Below are positions 1 through 9,030 of a DNA stretch of 33,391 bases, in pieces (within the stretch, counting starts at the first letter, position 1; each line of letters opens with the position of its first letter). The position numbers were made by a program, and so were the translations under genes. The DNA is from Burkholderiaceae bacterium. GTDB lineage: Bacteria > Pseudomonadota > Gammaproteobacteria > Burkholderiales > Burkholderiaceae_C. The DNA lies in contig JAIESZ010000036.1 of assembly GCA_019745615.1 (NCBI GenBank), forward strand, positions 1-33,391. The letters run 5' to 3'. The notes beneath the pieces were generated by a model. That model worked only from the letters and a program-made list of their open reading frames with translations, made no database searches and was not told the origin of the DNA.

Positions 1-435
1 GACATCCAGTGCCAAGGCGACTTGCACATTGACGGCCACCACACCGTCGAAGACATTGGCATCACGCTGGGGCAGGCCTTTGCCCAAGCCGTGGGCGACA
101 AAAAAGGCATTCGCCGCTACGGCCACGCCTATGTGCCACTGGACGAGGCTTTAAGCCGCGTGGTGGTGGATTTTTCTGGCCGCCCCGGTTTGCACATGGA
201 TGTCAAATTCACCAGCGGTATGTTGGGCCAGCTCGATACGCAATTGGTGTTTGAGTTCTTCCAAGGCTTTGTCAACCATGCAGGCGTTTCGCTGCACGTT
301 GACAACCTCAAGGGCGTCAATGCCCACCACCAGTGCGAAACCATTTTTAAGGCCTTTGCCCGTGCTTTGCGCGCTGCGCTAGAGCTAGACCCGCGTGCCG
401 CAGGCACCATCCCCTCCACCAAGGGTTCTTTGTGA
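1..435 (+). CDS. hisB: Imidazoleglycerol-phosphate dehydratase, C-terminal part (5' truncated by window edge)
   Basis: Open frame from base 1; [41 protein letters not shown] and [18 protein letters not shown] are typical of HisB; followed directly by hisH. Confidence 0.97.
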   Translation, partial: DIQCQGDLHIDGHHTVEDIGITLGQAFAQAVGDKKGIRRYGHAYVPLDEALSRVVVDFSGRPGLHMDVKFTSGMLGQLDTQLVFEFFQGFVNHAGVSLHVDNLKGVNAHHQCETIFKAFARALRAALELDPRAAGTIPSTKGSL

Positions 436-1100
436 TGACTGCTCAGAAAATTGTCGCCGTAGTCGATTACGGCATGGGCAATCTGCGCTCGGTATCGCAA
501 GCCGTGCAAGCCGCTGCCCAAGGCAGTGGCTGGACGGTGCAGGTCACGTCCAACCCCGAACAAGTGCGCGCTGCCCAGCGCGTGGTGCTGCCGGGTCAAG
601 GCGCGATGCCCGACTGTATGCGCGAGCTGGCCCAATCGGGCCTGCGCCAATCGGTATTAGAGGCCGCTGTCAGCAAGCCGCTGTTTGGTGTTTGTGTCGG
701 TATGCAAATGCTGCTTGACCACAGCGCTGAGGGTGATACCCCCGGCCTAGGGTTGATTCCGGGCGAAGTGGTCAAGTTTGATTTGCAAGGCCGCAGCCAA
801 GCCGATGGCAGCCGCTACAAGGTGCCACAAATGGGCTGGAACCAAGTGCGCCAAGTGAACCATGCTGGCGCGGTGCATCCGGTCTGGCAAGGCGTGCCAG
901 ACCACAGCTATTTCTATTTTGTGCATAGCTTTTACGCCCGGCCCCAAAACCCTGAGCATTGCGCAGGCGAGACCGACTACGGCGGCTGGTTTGCCGCTGC
1001 CATTGCACGCGATAATATTTTTGCGACACAATTTCACCCAGAAAAGAGTGCCGATCAGGGCTTGCAGCTCTATCGCAATTTTCTGCACTGGAACCCTTAA
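432..1100 (+). CDS. hisH: Imidazole glycerol phosphate synthase subunit HisH (glutamine amidotransferase)
   Basis: [41 protein letters not shown] (nucleophile Cys), [20 protein letters not shown]; 4-nt overlap with hisB. Confidence 0.97.
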   Translation: MMTAQKIVAVVDYGMGNLRSVSQAVQAAAQGSGWTVQVTSNPEQVRAAQRVVLPGQGAMPDCMRELAQSGLRQSVLEAAVSKPLFGVCVGMQMLLDHSAEGDTPGLGLIPGEVVKFDLQGRSQADGSRYKVPQMGWNQVRQVNHAGAVHPVWQGVPDHSYFYFVHSFYARPQNPEHCAGETDYGGWFAAAIARDNIFATQFHPEKSADQGLQLYRNFLHWNP

Positions 1101-1163
1101 GCTCCGGTCGGTACCCTCCTCCAAGGTGTTGCCGCATTTTTTGTCACGTTTTCTGTTTGTTCA

Positions 1164-1191
1164 GGCCATTGCTGTGATGGCCGCCTTTTCT
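1164..1191 (+). terminator. Possible weak hairpin/attenuator between hisH and hisA
   Basis: GGCCAT-TGCTGTG-ATGGCC (6-bp stem 1164-1169/1177-1182) followed by GCCTTTTCTT. Short stem, imperfect U-tract. Confidence 0.25.
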
Positions 1192-1204
1192 TGCCAAACC
1201 CACC

Positions 1205-1948
1205 ATGTTGCTCATACCTGCCATCGACCTCAAAGACGGCCACTGTGTACGCCTAAAACAAGGCGATATGGATCAATCCACCACCTTCGGTGAAGACCCG
1301 GCAGCGATGGCTCGCCGCTGGGTTGATGCGGGTGCGCGCCGTTTGCATCTGGTCGATCTCAACGGTGCCTTTGCTGGCAAGCCGCAAAATCTGGCGGCTA
1401 TCAAATCTATCTTGCGTGAGGTGGGGGACGATATTCCGGTGCAGCTTGGCGGCGGCATTCGTGACTTGGACACCATCGAGCGCTGCATTGATGGTGGCTT
1501 GCGCTACGTCATCATTGGCACCGCTGCCGTCAAGAACCCCGGTTTTCTCAAAGATGCCTGCACCGCCTTTGGCGGCCACATCATTGTGGGTTTGGATGCC
1601 AAAGATGGCAAAGTAGCTACCGATGGCTGGAGCAAACTGACCGGCCACAACGTCACCGATCTGGCGAAAAAATTTGAAGACTGGGGCGTAGAGTCGATCA
1701 TCTACACCGACATTGGCCGTGACGGTATGCTCTCCGGTATCAATGTTGAGGCCACTGTCAGGTTGGCCCAAGCCGTGACTATCCCAGTGATTGCCTCCGG
1801 TGGCTTGGGCAGCATGGCCGACATCGATGCTTTGTGCGCCGTTGAAAGTGAAGGCGTGCAGGGCGTGATTTGTGGCCGCGCTATTTACTCTGGCGACCTC
1901 GATTTTGAAGCCGCCCAAGCGCGCGCTGACGAACTCAGCCTGGCTTAA
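1205..1948 (+). CDS. hisA: Phosphoribosylformimino-5-aminoimidazole carboxamide ribotide isomerase HisA
   Basis: [81 protein letters not shown]. Confidence 0.97.
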   Translation: MLLIPAIDLKDGHCVRLKQGDMDQSTTFGEDPAAMARRWVDAGARRLHLVDLNGAFAGKPQNLAAIKSILREVGDDIPVQLGGGIRDLDTIERCIDGGLRYVIIGTAAVKNPGFLKDACTAFGGHIIVGLDAKDGKVATDGWSKLTGHNVTDLAKKFEDWGVESIIYTDIGRDGMLSGINVEATVRLAQAVTIPVIASGGLGSMADIDALCAVESEGVQGVICGRAIYSGDLDFEAAQARADELSLA

Positions 1949-3105
1949 CAGTTGGGCAAGGGCTGGCCTTGGTTGAGGGCATGAACGCTGCTCAGTAGGC
2001 TGGCCCAGTAGCTGGGCAGGCTGGCCCAAGGGTTGCCAGTATTGCTGGCGTAATTGTATGGGCGGTGGGTGACATACACCAAGCCGCTGTTGCTTTGCGC
2101 CGCTGCCGCCGTACGTACTGCCGTTTGCATGGCGGTGCAAGTGCTGGCAGTGTGAATCAGCGCCCCTTGTTTGCTATTGCTTAAGGTGTAAAGCCAGCCG
2201 CCTGTTTTGCGCGGATCGTACTGGGCAAAAGCTGCCGCTTGGCCTTCAAAGGTAATCAGGGCGTCAGCGGTGGCTGCCAACTCTGGCGCTGGTATGGTGC
2301 CGGGGTTACTCACGACACGCAAGCTGGGGTCTTTGGCCTTGATGTAGCGGTACAGCTGCTGGTAAAACTCCAGCGCGCTGCCTTTGTTGCTCATTTCATC
2401 CAAAAAGATACCGCTGATTAACTCGCGGCCATACAGTTCTAGATAACGATCAATGTTGGTTTTGATGTCGGCCAGTGAGCGTTCGCCACTGCCATAGCTG
2501 GTGTGTACATAGCCCAGCAGCTGCCCTCCCGCACGCACAAAATTGCGCCCAGCTTCTAAATAGCGGCTATTGGCGTTGGTAAAGATGCCATTGGAGGGGT
2601 TGAGAATGGCCGTGACTTTCAGGCCGGGCAGTGCGGCCACGCTGGAGGCCAGCAATGTCCAGTCCGAACCTGTGGATGGATAAAAATAGGCAGGCACCAG
2701 CACCTCAAGCGGCACTGGGGTTTGGCGCAAATAGAAAGTTTGTGTGCTGCTGGCGGCGCGCACCCCAGCCACCTCGGCCTCGGCCCGCAGGGTGTGTTGT
2801 CCGGGCACCGTGCCAAGCAAAAAGCTGCTAGCTTGCCCTTGGTGGGTAGATGCGGTGGCAGGCGACAACAAACCCGCAGAGCTGCTGAAATGCACCAAGG
2901 TGGCATCAGGGGCAGGCATGGCATCTACCTCTACCGTGGCCCCTACGAACAGTGGTGTTTGTAGTTCTAGCACTGGTGCTTGGGCGCTGGGGGCAGTGAT
3001 CTCTACGGCCACGTTGGGCGCTGTATCCGAGTCACCACCACAGGCGGCCAGTAAGGTGGCGCAGAGCCAAACGGGAGTGCGTTGCACGGCAGAAAATGGC
3101 AGCAT
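1945..3105 (-). CDS. Lipoprotein with spherulation-specific family 4 / Sph3-like (GH135-like) TIM-barrel domain, last gene of the pel cluster
   Basis: Lipobox LLAAC (Cys22); N-terminal beta-rich spacer; C-terminal [80 protein letters not shown] match the spherulin-4/Sph3 pattern. Starts 40 nt after pelG. Confidence 0.8.
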   Translation of the reverse strand: MLPFSAVQRTPVWLCATLLAACGGDSDTAPNVAVEITAPSAQAPVLELQTPLFVGATVEVDAMPAPDATLVHFSSSAGLLSPATASTHQGQASSFLLGTVPGQHTLRAEAEVAGVRAASSTQTFYLRQTPVPLEVLVPAYFYPSTGSDWTLLASSVAALPGLKVTAILNPSNGIFTNANSRYLEAGRNFVRAGGQLLGYVHTSYGSGERSLADIKTNIDRYLELYGRELISGIFLDEMSNKGSALEFYQQLYRYIKAKDPSLRVVSNPGTIPAPELAATADALITFEGQAAAFAQYDPRKTGGWLYTLSNSKQGALIHTASTCTAMQTAVRTAAAAQSNSGLVYVTHRPYNYASNTGNPWASLPSYWASLLSSVHALNQGQPLPNC

Positions 3106-3145
3106 GGTCTGGGCTATAAATTGAACAAGGGATCGGGCCGGTATG

Positions 3146-4519
3146 CTACTGGAGCATAAAGGTTTGATACTCCAAACGGTTAAGCTGGCGCGTGAGCAGA
3201 ACCAGCCCGGTCAGCAGGGTGATGAGCATGGCCAGTGTAAAACCGTAGCCATAGAGGGCGGCACCGTAGTATTGGCTCATGCCCGTCAGTACCACATTGA
3301 GCAGCACCACTTGCGCACACAGCCACAGCACAATGCGGCGCTGGTCTAGGTAAAAAAACACATTCAGTACTGCCATCAGCCCCACTTGCAAGCCCGCCCC
3401 CACCACCTGCACATACAGCAGTGGCAGGTACAACTGTGAAATGCCCAAAGCCTCTAAGAGCACGGGGCCAGCCACAAACGTGACCAGTACTGCCAAGGTC
3501 TGGATTTTGGCAATTTCTACCAATCCTTGTTGGATAGAGTAGACCATCTCATCGTGCATAGACTCGATGTATTCCAACGAGCCGCCGCCGCGCACGGCAT
3601 CGTAAAACTTGTCGTAAAACTCGACAAAATCGGTCTCAATGCGCACCAAAAACACCGCCATGCCCGGAATGATGGACAGGTACGACAAAAATACTGGCAA
3701 ATCGTAAATCAAGGAGGCGCGCAAGCCACCAATCACCTGCTGGGACGTGGGTTCAAAGTACCAAAACATCAGCTTATCGACCCAGATGCCAAAGTTGTAC
3801 AAAAAGCCCACGGCTATCAGGGAGGGGTAGCACAGTTCACGCCGGGCAAAGTCAAAAGCAATCAGTGGCCCGGAGGGGTTGAAGTCATGCACAATAAACA
3901 GCCACATGCCCGCCATGAGCACCAAATTGCCCAGCAAAAAGCCGCCCAGCAAGCCCTCTAGCCCCCAAGGCCGCAGCAGCAGTGCGGCAATCACAATCAG
4001 GGTGTAGGCCCCCGCAAACAGCAGGGTGATGGCTTTGTAGTGCTTCATGCCTGAGAGCAGCACCGTGAGCACCCAAACCGCACACATGGTGGCAAACCCT
4101 GCCAGCATCAGTAAGCGGTAGAGCAGGCGCTCGCCGGGGAGCAGCCAAAACAGGGCTACCGTGCCCAGCACGCAGGCGGCACCCATCACCAGCAGCAGCA
4201 GGCCGTGCAGGTTGGGCAAAATCAGTTCTTGGCGCTTTTCAAACAAACGGTCTGAGACAAAGCGGGTAAAGGCCAGTTGCACCAAGCCGGTAAACACCAA
4301 GCTGCTGGCTACCAGATAGGTCACGGAGGTTTGAAACTGCGTGACCAAAAAAGAAGGCACGACCACGCTGGCACTGAAAATACCGACCAGCAAAATGCCC
4401 ACAATGGAGAAAATCCACGGGCCAGAGCCAATCACGCCTGCATAGGCGTAGGCCTGTGCCAAACCCAGTAGGGTGTTTTTGCGCAACAGGCGGCGCAGTT
4501 CAAACCCAATGCCCGCCAT
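3146..4519 (-). CDS. pelG: Pel polysaccharide export inner-membrane protein PelG
   Basis: MAGIGFELRRLLRKNTLLGLAQAYAYAGVIGSGPWIFSI N-terminus typical of PelG; multi-TM; adjacent to pelF. Confidence 0.95.
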   Translation of the reverse strand: MAGIGFELRRLLRKNTLLGLAQAYAYAGVIGSGPWIFSIVGILLVGIFSASVVVPSFLVTQFQTSVTYLVASSLVFTGLVQLAFTRFVSDRLFEKRQELILPNLHGLLLLVMGAACVLGTVALFWLLPGERLLYRLLMLAGFATMCAVWVLTVLLSGMKHYKAITLLFAGAYTLIVIAALLLRPWGLEGLLGGFLLGNLVLMAGMWLFIVHDFNPSGPLIAFDFARRELCYPSLIAVGFLYNFGIWVDKLMFWYFEPTSQQVIGGLRASLIYDLPVFLSYLSIIPGMAVFLVRIETDFVEFYDKFYDAVRGGGSLEYIESMHDEMVYSIQQGLVEIAKIQTLAVLVTFVAGPVLLEALGISQLYLPLLYVQVVGAGLQVGLMAVLNVFFYLDQRRIVLWLCAQVVLLNVVLTGMSQYYGAALYGYGFTLAMLITLLTGLVLLTRQLNRLEYQTFMLQ

Positions 4520-6066
4520 CAGCGCGCTCCTTTGGGGTCTTGCAGCGCCTGTTCATATACTTTGCGGTAGCGGCTAAACATCATCTCGTCGGTGTAGTAG
4601 CGCTCTACTCTGGCAATGGCGGCGGTGCTGGCCCGTGTCCATGCCGGTGTATCGGTGAGCAGGGCAATGGAGGCATCGGCCAAGGCTTGGGGGTCGGCAA
4701 TGTTGACCACGGCCCCACTGGGGCCTAAGGCGCGATCTTCAGCGTCTAGGCCCTCAATCAATTGGCGGCACGAGCCAACGTCGGTAGAAACGGTGGGCAC
4801 GCCTGCGGCGTAGCCTTCTAAAATGACCAAGGGCAGGGCCTCGCTGATCGAGGAGAGCACTACCAGCCCAATTTGCGGCATCAGTGCCTCGACTTTCTGA
4901 AAACCAAGAAATTTGACTTGGGCTTGTAGGCCCAAACTTTGCACCAAGTTTTCACATTCTTGGGCGTAGCTGGGGTCTTCTTCCGCCGGGCCAGCAATCC
5001 AGCCTTGGGCTTGGGGCAATTGATTCACCACCCGGCGCATGGCGCGGATAAAGGTTTTGACGTCTTTGATAGGGACAACGCGGCCAATCAGGCACAGCAC
5101 GGGCGGCGGCGTGGCGGGCCGCTGCGCACGCAGTGGGGCAAAGCGCCCTAGGTTGATGCCGTTGGGGATGTTGAAGGTGCGCTCAGGCTTGGCACCATCA
5201 TGTACTTGGCGCAAGCGGTTGGTTTCGTACAGGGCGATGATCGGGTTGGCGGCTTCGTAGCAGTAACGGCCCATCCACTCAAAAAAGCGAATCCACATCT
5301 GGCGAAAATAGGACAACTCGGTGGGGTCGCGCTGGAAGACGTTGCGGTTGTCCCGAATCCACTCACTCTTGAGCAGGTCAATTTGGCGCTCTTTGGTGTA
5401 AATGCCATGCTCAGACAAGATCAGTGGCAGGCCACGGCGCTGGCGCAGCATGGCCCCCAAGCAGCCAGCGTAACCCGTGGAGGCGCTGTGCAGTGCCCGC
5501 ACCGGAATCAACTCGTGGGCGATGCGCGCCAGCAGCCACAGCGGCTGAAACATGATGCGTACCGTCCAAAAATAATCGACAAATGATGGGTCGGTGCAGT
5601 AGCGCCGGTAGGTGTCGCACAGCAGCTGCCAAGACAGTTCGCTGTAGAGAAAATCGTCCAACTGGAGCTGACCGCCGGGCATGATTTCGCGCACTAGATG
5701 GCGCAGCAGCCCCAAGGTGAGCGTGCGCTTGGCATCGCCTTGGCGCAAGGATTCGATCAGCGCGCTCATCATCTCAAAGGCCAGTGGGCTGCCCGACCGA
5801 GGAGCAGGCAGGCCCGGTGCCACTAGGTCGTCGTACAGGTAGTGCTCTTCAAAGTGCACCACATTGGCGGGCAGCTCGTACCTAAAGCCTTTGTAGTCTG
5901 CGCGGCGGCTGCCCAAAAACACAATGGCGTAGCGGTATTCAGGATAGGCCCGGATGATTTGGTTGATCCAGCTCGATACCCCGCCACTGACGTAAGGAAA
6001 GGTACCTTCTAGCAGCAGGGCGATGTCGGCGCTGGGAGCCTTGGGAGGCTGGCGCGGGGTGTCCAT
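4519..6066 (-). CDS. pelF: Pel glycosyltransferase PelF (GT4 family)
   Basis: DIALLLEGTFPYVSGGVSSWINQII, SEHGIYTKERQIDL, CLIGRVVPIKDVKTFIRAMRR, SSISEALPLVILEGYAAGVPTVSTDVGSC. Confidence 0.96.
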   Translation of the reverse strand: MDTPRQPPKAPSADIALLLEGTFPYVSGGVSSWINQIIRAYPEYRYAIVFLGSRRADYKGFRYELPANVVHFEEHYLYDDLVAPGLPAPRSGSPLAFEMMSALIESLRQGDAKRTLTLGLLRHLVREIMPGGQLQLDDFLYSELSWQLLCDTYRRYCTDPSFVDYFWTVRIMFQPLWLLARIAHELIPVRALHSASTGYAGCLGAMLRQRRGLPLILSEHGIYTKERQIDLLKSEWIRDNRNVFQRDPTELSYFRQMWIRFFEWMGRYCYEAANPIIALYETNRLRQVHDGAKPERTFNIPNGINLGRFAPLRAQRPATPPPVLCLIGRVVPIKDVKTFIRAMRRVVNQLPQAQGWIAGPAEEDPSYAQECENLVQSLGLQAQVKFLGFQKVEALMPQIGLVVLSSISEALPLVILEGYAAGVPTVSTDVGSCRQLIEGLDAEDRALGPSGAVVNIADPQALADASIALLTDTPAWTRASTAAIARVERYYTDEMMFSRYRKVYEQALQDPKGAR

Positions 6067-7082
6067 CAGCAGGTTTTCCAGTAGTCGATGATGGGACGCA
6101 GTCGGGGCAGAGAATCCCCGGCATCCAGTTGTGCGATGAGCATATAGGTGCGTACGATGTCGCGGCGCTCAAAGCTCAGTTCGGCTTGGTAGGGTAGTAC
6201 CCGTGTGGGCGGCAGCCCCAGCCTGACGCAGCGTTGGTAGGCCAGTGCGGCTTCATCAAAGCGGCGCAGGGCGTGCAGCAAGCGGCCCTTGCGCAGCCAC
6301 AGGGGCGCATTTTCAGGTTGCAGTTTCAAGACTTCATCGCAATAGTGCAGCGATTGGGCAATAGCGTAGTCGCGCAGATCGCCTTGGGCCAAGTCTTGGT
6401 AGATGAACTCCCAATACAGATCAGACAGGTGCTGCACCGCTTTGAGCGTTCTGGGGCCGGGGCGGGCGGTGCCTTCTCTGGCGCGGGCAATGCGCAGGGC
6501 TTGCAGCTCTTCGTCTACGGCCCGGCTGATGCGCTGCTCTAGGCCGTCGAGCATGCCGTAGGCCAGCAGGCGTAAATCTTCACTGGGGTCGTTGAGCACA
6601 TTGCGCAGCAAGGGGGATGCGACGCGCCCCGATACGTGCTGTAGGGACACCATAGCGCGCATGCGCGAGGTCATGGGTACGTCGCGGTTGCCTAGAAAGG
6701 AGCCTAGGCCCGTTTGGCGAAAGGCCCCCGTGAGGCGCTGGTGCTGGTCAAACTCAGGCAGTTGCAAAGACTCAAACAGCGCCAAGGTTTGCGTGGGGCG
6801 GTGGTAGCGCAAAATCAATACGGCGGCCAAAACCCCGATAAAGCCCACCAGCGGCACGGCATAGCTGCACAGTACCATCAGGGCCAAGACGGCGCTGCGC
6901 GGTTGGGTTTGCTCTTTGGGCAGCAAAGGCAGTGCAAACAGAGCCAATAGGGTGCTGGCCCCAGCATGCAGCAGCAGGTAACTGGCCAATGCGGTATCAG
7001 AGTGGCCATGCAGCAGCACGGGGCCGCTCCAAGCCGACAGCTCCATCAGTACCGCCGAGAGTCCAAACTTGCTATTGAGCAT
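6066..7082 (-). CDS. pelE: PelE-like inner-membrane/TPR protein
   Basis: Position between pelD and pelF; N-terminal TM segments followed by a soluble helical region with TPR-like LKLQPENAPLWLRKGRLLHALRRFDEAALAYQRCVRLG. Confidence 0.88.
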   Translation of the reverse strand: MLNSKFGLSAVLMELSAWSGPVLLHGHSDTALASYLLLHAGASTLLALFALPLLPKEQTQPRSAVLALMVLCSYAVPLVGFIGVLAAVLILRYHRPTQTLALFESLQLPEFDQHQRLTGAFRQTGLGSFLGNRDVPMTSRMRAMVSLQHVSGRVASPLLRNVLNDPSEDLRLLAYGMLDGLEQRISRAVDEELQALRIARAREGTARPGPRTLKAVQHLSDLYWEFIYQDLAQGDLRDYAIAQSLHYCDEVLKLQPENAPLWLRKGRLLHALRRFDEAALAYQRCVRLGLPPTRVLPYQAELSFERRDIVRTYMLIAQLDAGDSLPRLRPIIDYWKTC

Positions 7083-8451
7083 CAGCGATTTCGTGCAGGC
7101 GTTGCAACAGTGCGAGGGGAGGGGTTTGGCTCAGGGGCAGTTGGTGCGGAAAAATACCGGCATCGGTTAGAGAAATACTTGCTTTTTGATGAATCCAGTT
7201 TTCTAGCCGGGCCAAAAAGCCTTCGGCGGTGGCCGCATCGCCCAAAGGCATGAGCACGGCCAGCAGTTGCCGACTGGGGCCCTCTATCAGCCAAGTCTCG
7301 TCCATCAGACGGCGCAGGCGCAGCAATTGCTGCGGCAGATCGCGCTCAATGGCGGTGGGGGTGAACTCTAATGCCACCACCATGCTGGGTACCCCGGTGG
7401 TTTCGTGCATGTGCCACAGGCGCTGCATTTCAAAGGCAAATTCAGCCGGGCAGTCGGGCGAGTGTTGCAACAAGGGTTGTGCCAGCGCTTGGGTGGCCAA
7501 GCCATCGGTGTAGTAGCCCAGCAGAAGATTGATGGTTTGTAGGTTCTCTTCTTGTAGCGCAAAGAACGGGATGTCATCGACCACCAGCAGGCCATACATC
7601 TCGCCACCCAAATCCAGTAGTGGTGCCGTGACGAGGTACTGGCTTTGCTGTTTGAGCGCTAAGGTTTGCACGACATGGCACAGCTTGCGCGTTTCTAGGG
7701 CTTGGCGTACCAAGGGGTCATTGGTGTTTAAAGTGCTGGGGGCACCCATGCTGGCTAAGGGTTGTGTACCCAGTTGCTCACCTTGCATACTGTACAAAGC
7801 GGCAGCACTGATTTGGCAGTATTGTGATAGCAGGTCTAGCAAGGTTTGGGCGTCGGACTCGGTACTGCCTAAGCCACGCAGCGTTTTGAGGGCATCGCGC
7901 ATCGACATGGGGCGGCCTATTAACTCATGCTCTAGGCGGTCGTGGGACAGGCGCAGCAGGTAGTACTGCCGGATCAGGTGCTCCATGCGCTGGTGCAGGT
8001 AGTGCTGCATGCTTTCGGCGCGTCGGGTGCGCGCTACCCACAGGCTAGAGAATTCGCCCACCAGCATGACCAAAATCAGGCCACCCAGAAAAAACACCTG
8101 CGGAAACTGCTCGTAGCGCCCTTGCTGCAATAGCCACCATCCTGCCAACAAGGCACTGACAGATAACAAACCCGTCAGGGGGCCATAGCGCAGTGCTACC
8201 ACCATTGGAGCGAGCCACGCCCAGTGAAAATCAGCATTGACCCACAGCGGGTCTTGGGGGTTGAGCCACCAGCCCAGTGCCAACGCCAAGGCGGGCAGCA
8301 ACAAGGCTTCGAGCAGCACAATCCACGGCTGTGTCCCGGTAGGGGCCAACTTGCCCAACGGGGAGCCGCCAAAGCTGTTATTGGTCAGGGTGCGGGGGCG
8401 CGGGGATGGCTCCTGACGGCGTGTATTGCCACTGGCGCTAGACATGGCCAA
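7072..8451 (-). CDS. pelD: PelD-like c-di-GMP receptor (N-terminal TM, GAF, degenerate GGDEF)
   Basis: N-terminal TM helices, GAF-like central region (YLVTAPLLDLGGEMYGLLVVDDIPFF), degenerate GGDEF region without GGDEF motif but with RxxD (R381-L-M-D384); position in pel operon; 11-nt overlap with pelE. Confidence 0.92.
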   Translation of the reverse strand: MAMSSASGNTRRQEPSPRPRTLTNNSFGGSPLGKLAPTGTQPWIVLLEALLLPALALALGWWLNPQDPLWVNADFHWAWLAPMVVALRYGPLTGLLSVSALLAGWWLLQQGRYEQFPQVFFLGGLILVMLVGEFSSLWVARTRRAESMQHYLHQRMEHLIRQYYLLRLSHDRLEHELIGRPMSMRDALKTLRGLGSTESDAQTLLDLLSQYCQISAAALYSMQGEQLGTQPLASMGAPSTLNTNDPLVRQALETRKLCHVVQTLALKQQSQYLVTAPLLDLGGEMYGLLVVDDIPFFALQEENLQTINLLLGYYTDGLATQALAQPLLQHSPDCPAEFAFEMQRLWHMHETTGVPSMVVALEFTPTAIERDLPQQLLRLRRLMDETWLIEGPSRQLLAVLMPLGDAATAEGFLARLENWIHQKASISLTDAGIFPHQLPLSQTPPLALLQRLHEIADAQ

Positions 8452-8457
8452 GCTAAA

Positions 8458-9009
8458 TCAACGTACGCTAGCCAAACCTGCATGCAGCAGTTCGCGGATG
8501 AGTTTTTGCGCTACTGAAGACAGGGCTTCGCGGCTCCAGCCACTTTTGCCCCCGGTGCCGCTCCACAGGGTATTGCCGCTACTGACATCTACGATTTCTA
8601 AGGTGACGCCAGCGGCGGGTTCACCGTCTACCCCGACTTTGTAGCGCCATTCATCGACTGTCCCCGTTAAGGCGTAACGCACGTTTTGCTCACGTGCCCA
8701 AGCCAAGGCGTCTTCTTGGCGTTTGCTTTCGGTGCCATCAAACAGGGCTTCTTGCTGCACGCTGCCGGGGTAGCGTTTGATTTGGCCGATGTTTTGCGCC
8801 TGTAGCAGGGCCAAAGCCACCGCTTCGGCGCGGTTGCCAGCCAGCGGGGTTTCTGTGTGGTTGGCAAACGGCAGCACTACCCAGCTGGCCCCGCGTTCTA
8901 GCGCTGGTGCCTTGCCGTGGTCCACCGTGGAGCAAGCCACTAAGCCGGCCAGTAACGTGGTGCCCAGCAGCCATTGGAGGGCGCGCAAAAAAAAGGATCG
9001 ACGGATCAT
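8458..9009 (-). CDS. pelC: PelC-like outer-membrane lipoprotein
   Basis: Signal peptide with lipobox LVAC; SWVVLPFANHTETPLAGNRAEAVALALL; position between pelD and pelB. Confidence 0.92.
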   Translation of the reverse strand: MIRRSFFLRALQWLLGTTLLAGLVACSTVDHGKAPALERGASWVVLPFANHTETPLAGNRAEAVALALLQAQNIGQIKRYPGSVQQEALFDGTESKRQEDALAWAREQNVRYALTGTVDEWRYKVGVDGEPAAGVTLEIVDVSSGNTLWSGTGGKSGWSREALSSVAQKLIRELLHAGLASVR

Positions 9010-9030
9010 GGTGCCTTGCAGAAATAATGG

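Noticed and set aside
1253-2140. 295-aa minus-strand ORF antisense to hisA
   Set aside because: No recognisable domain; lies opposite a clear hisA and crosses into the Sph3-like gene.
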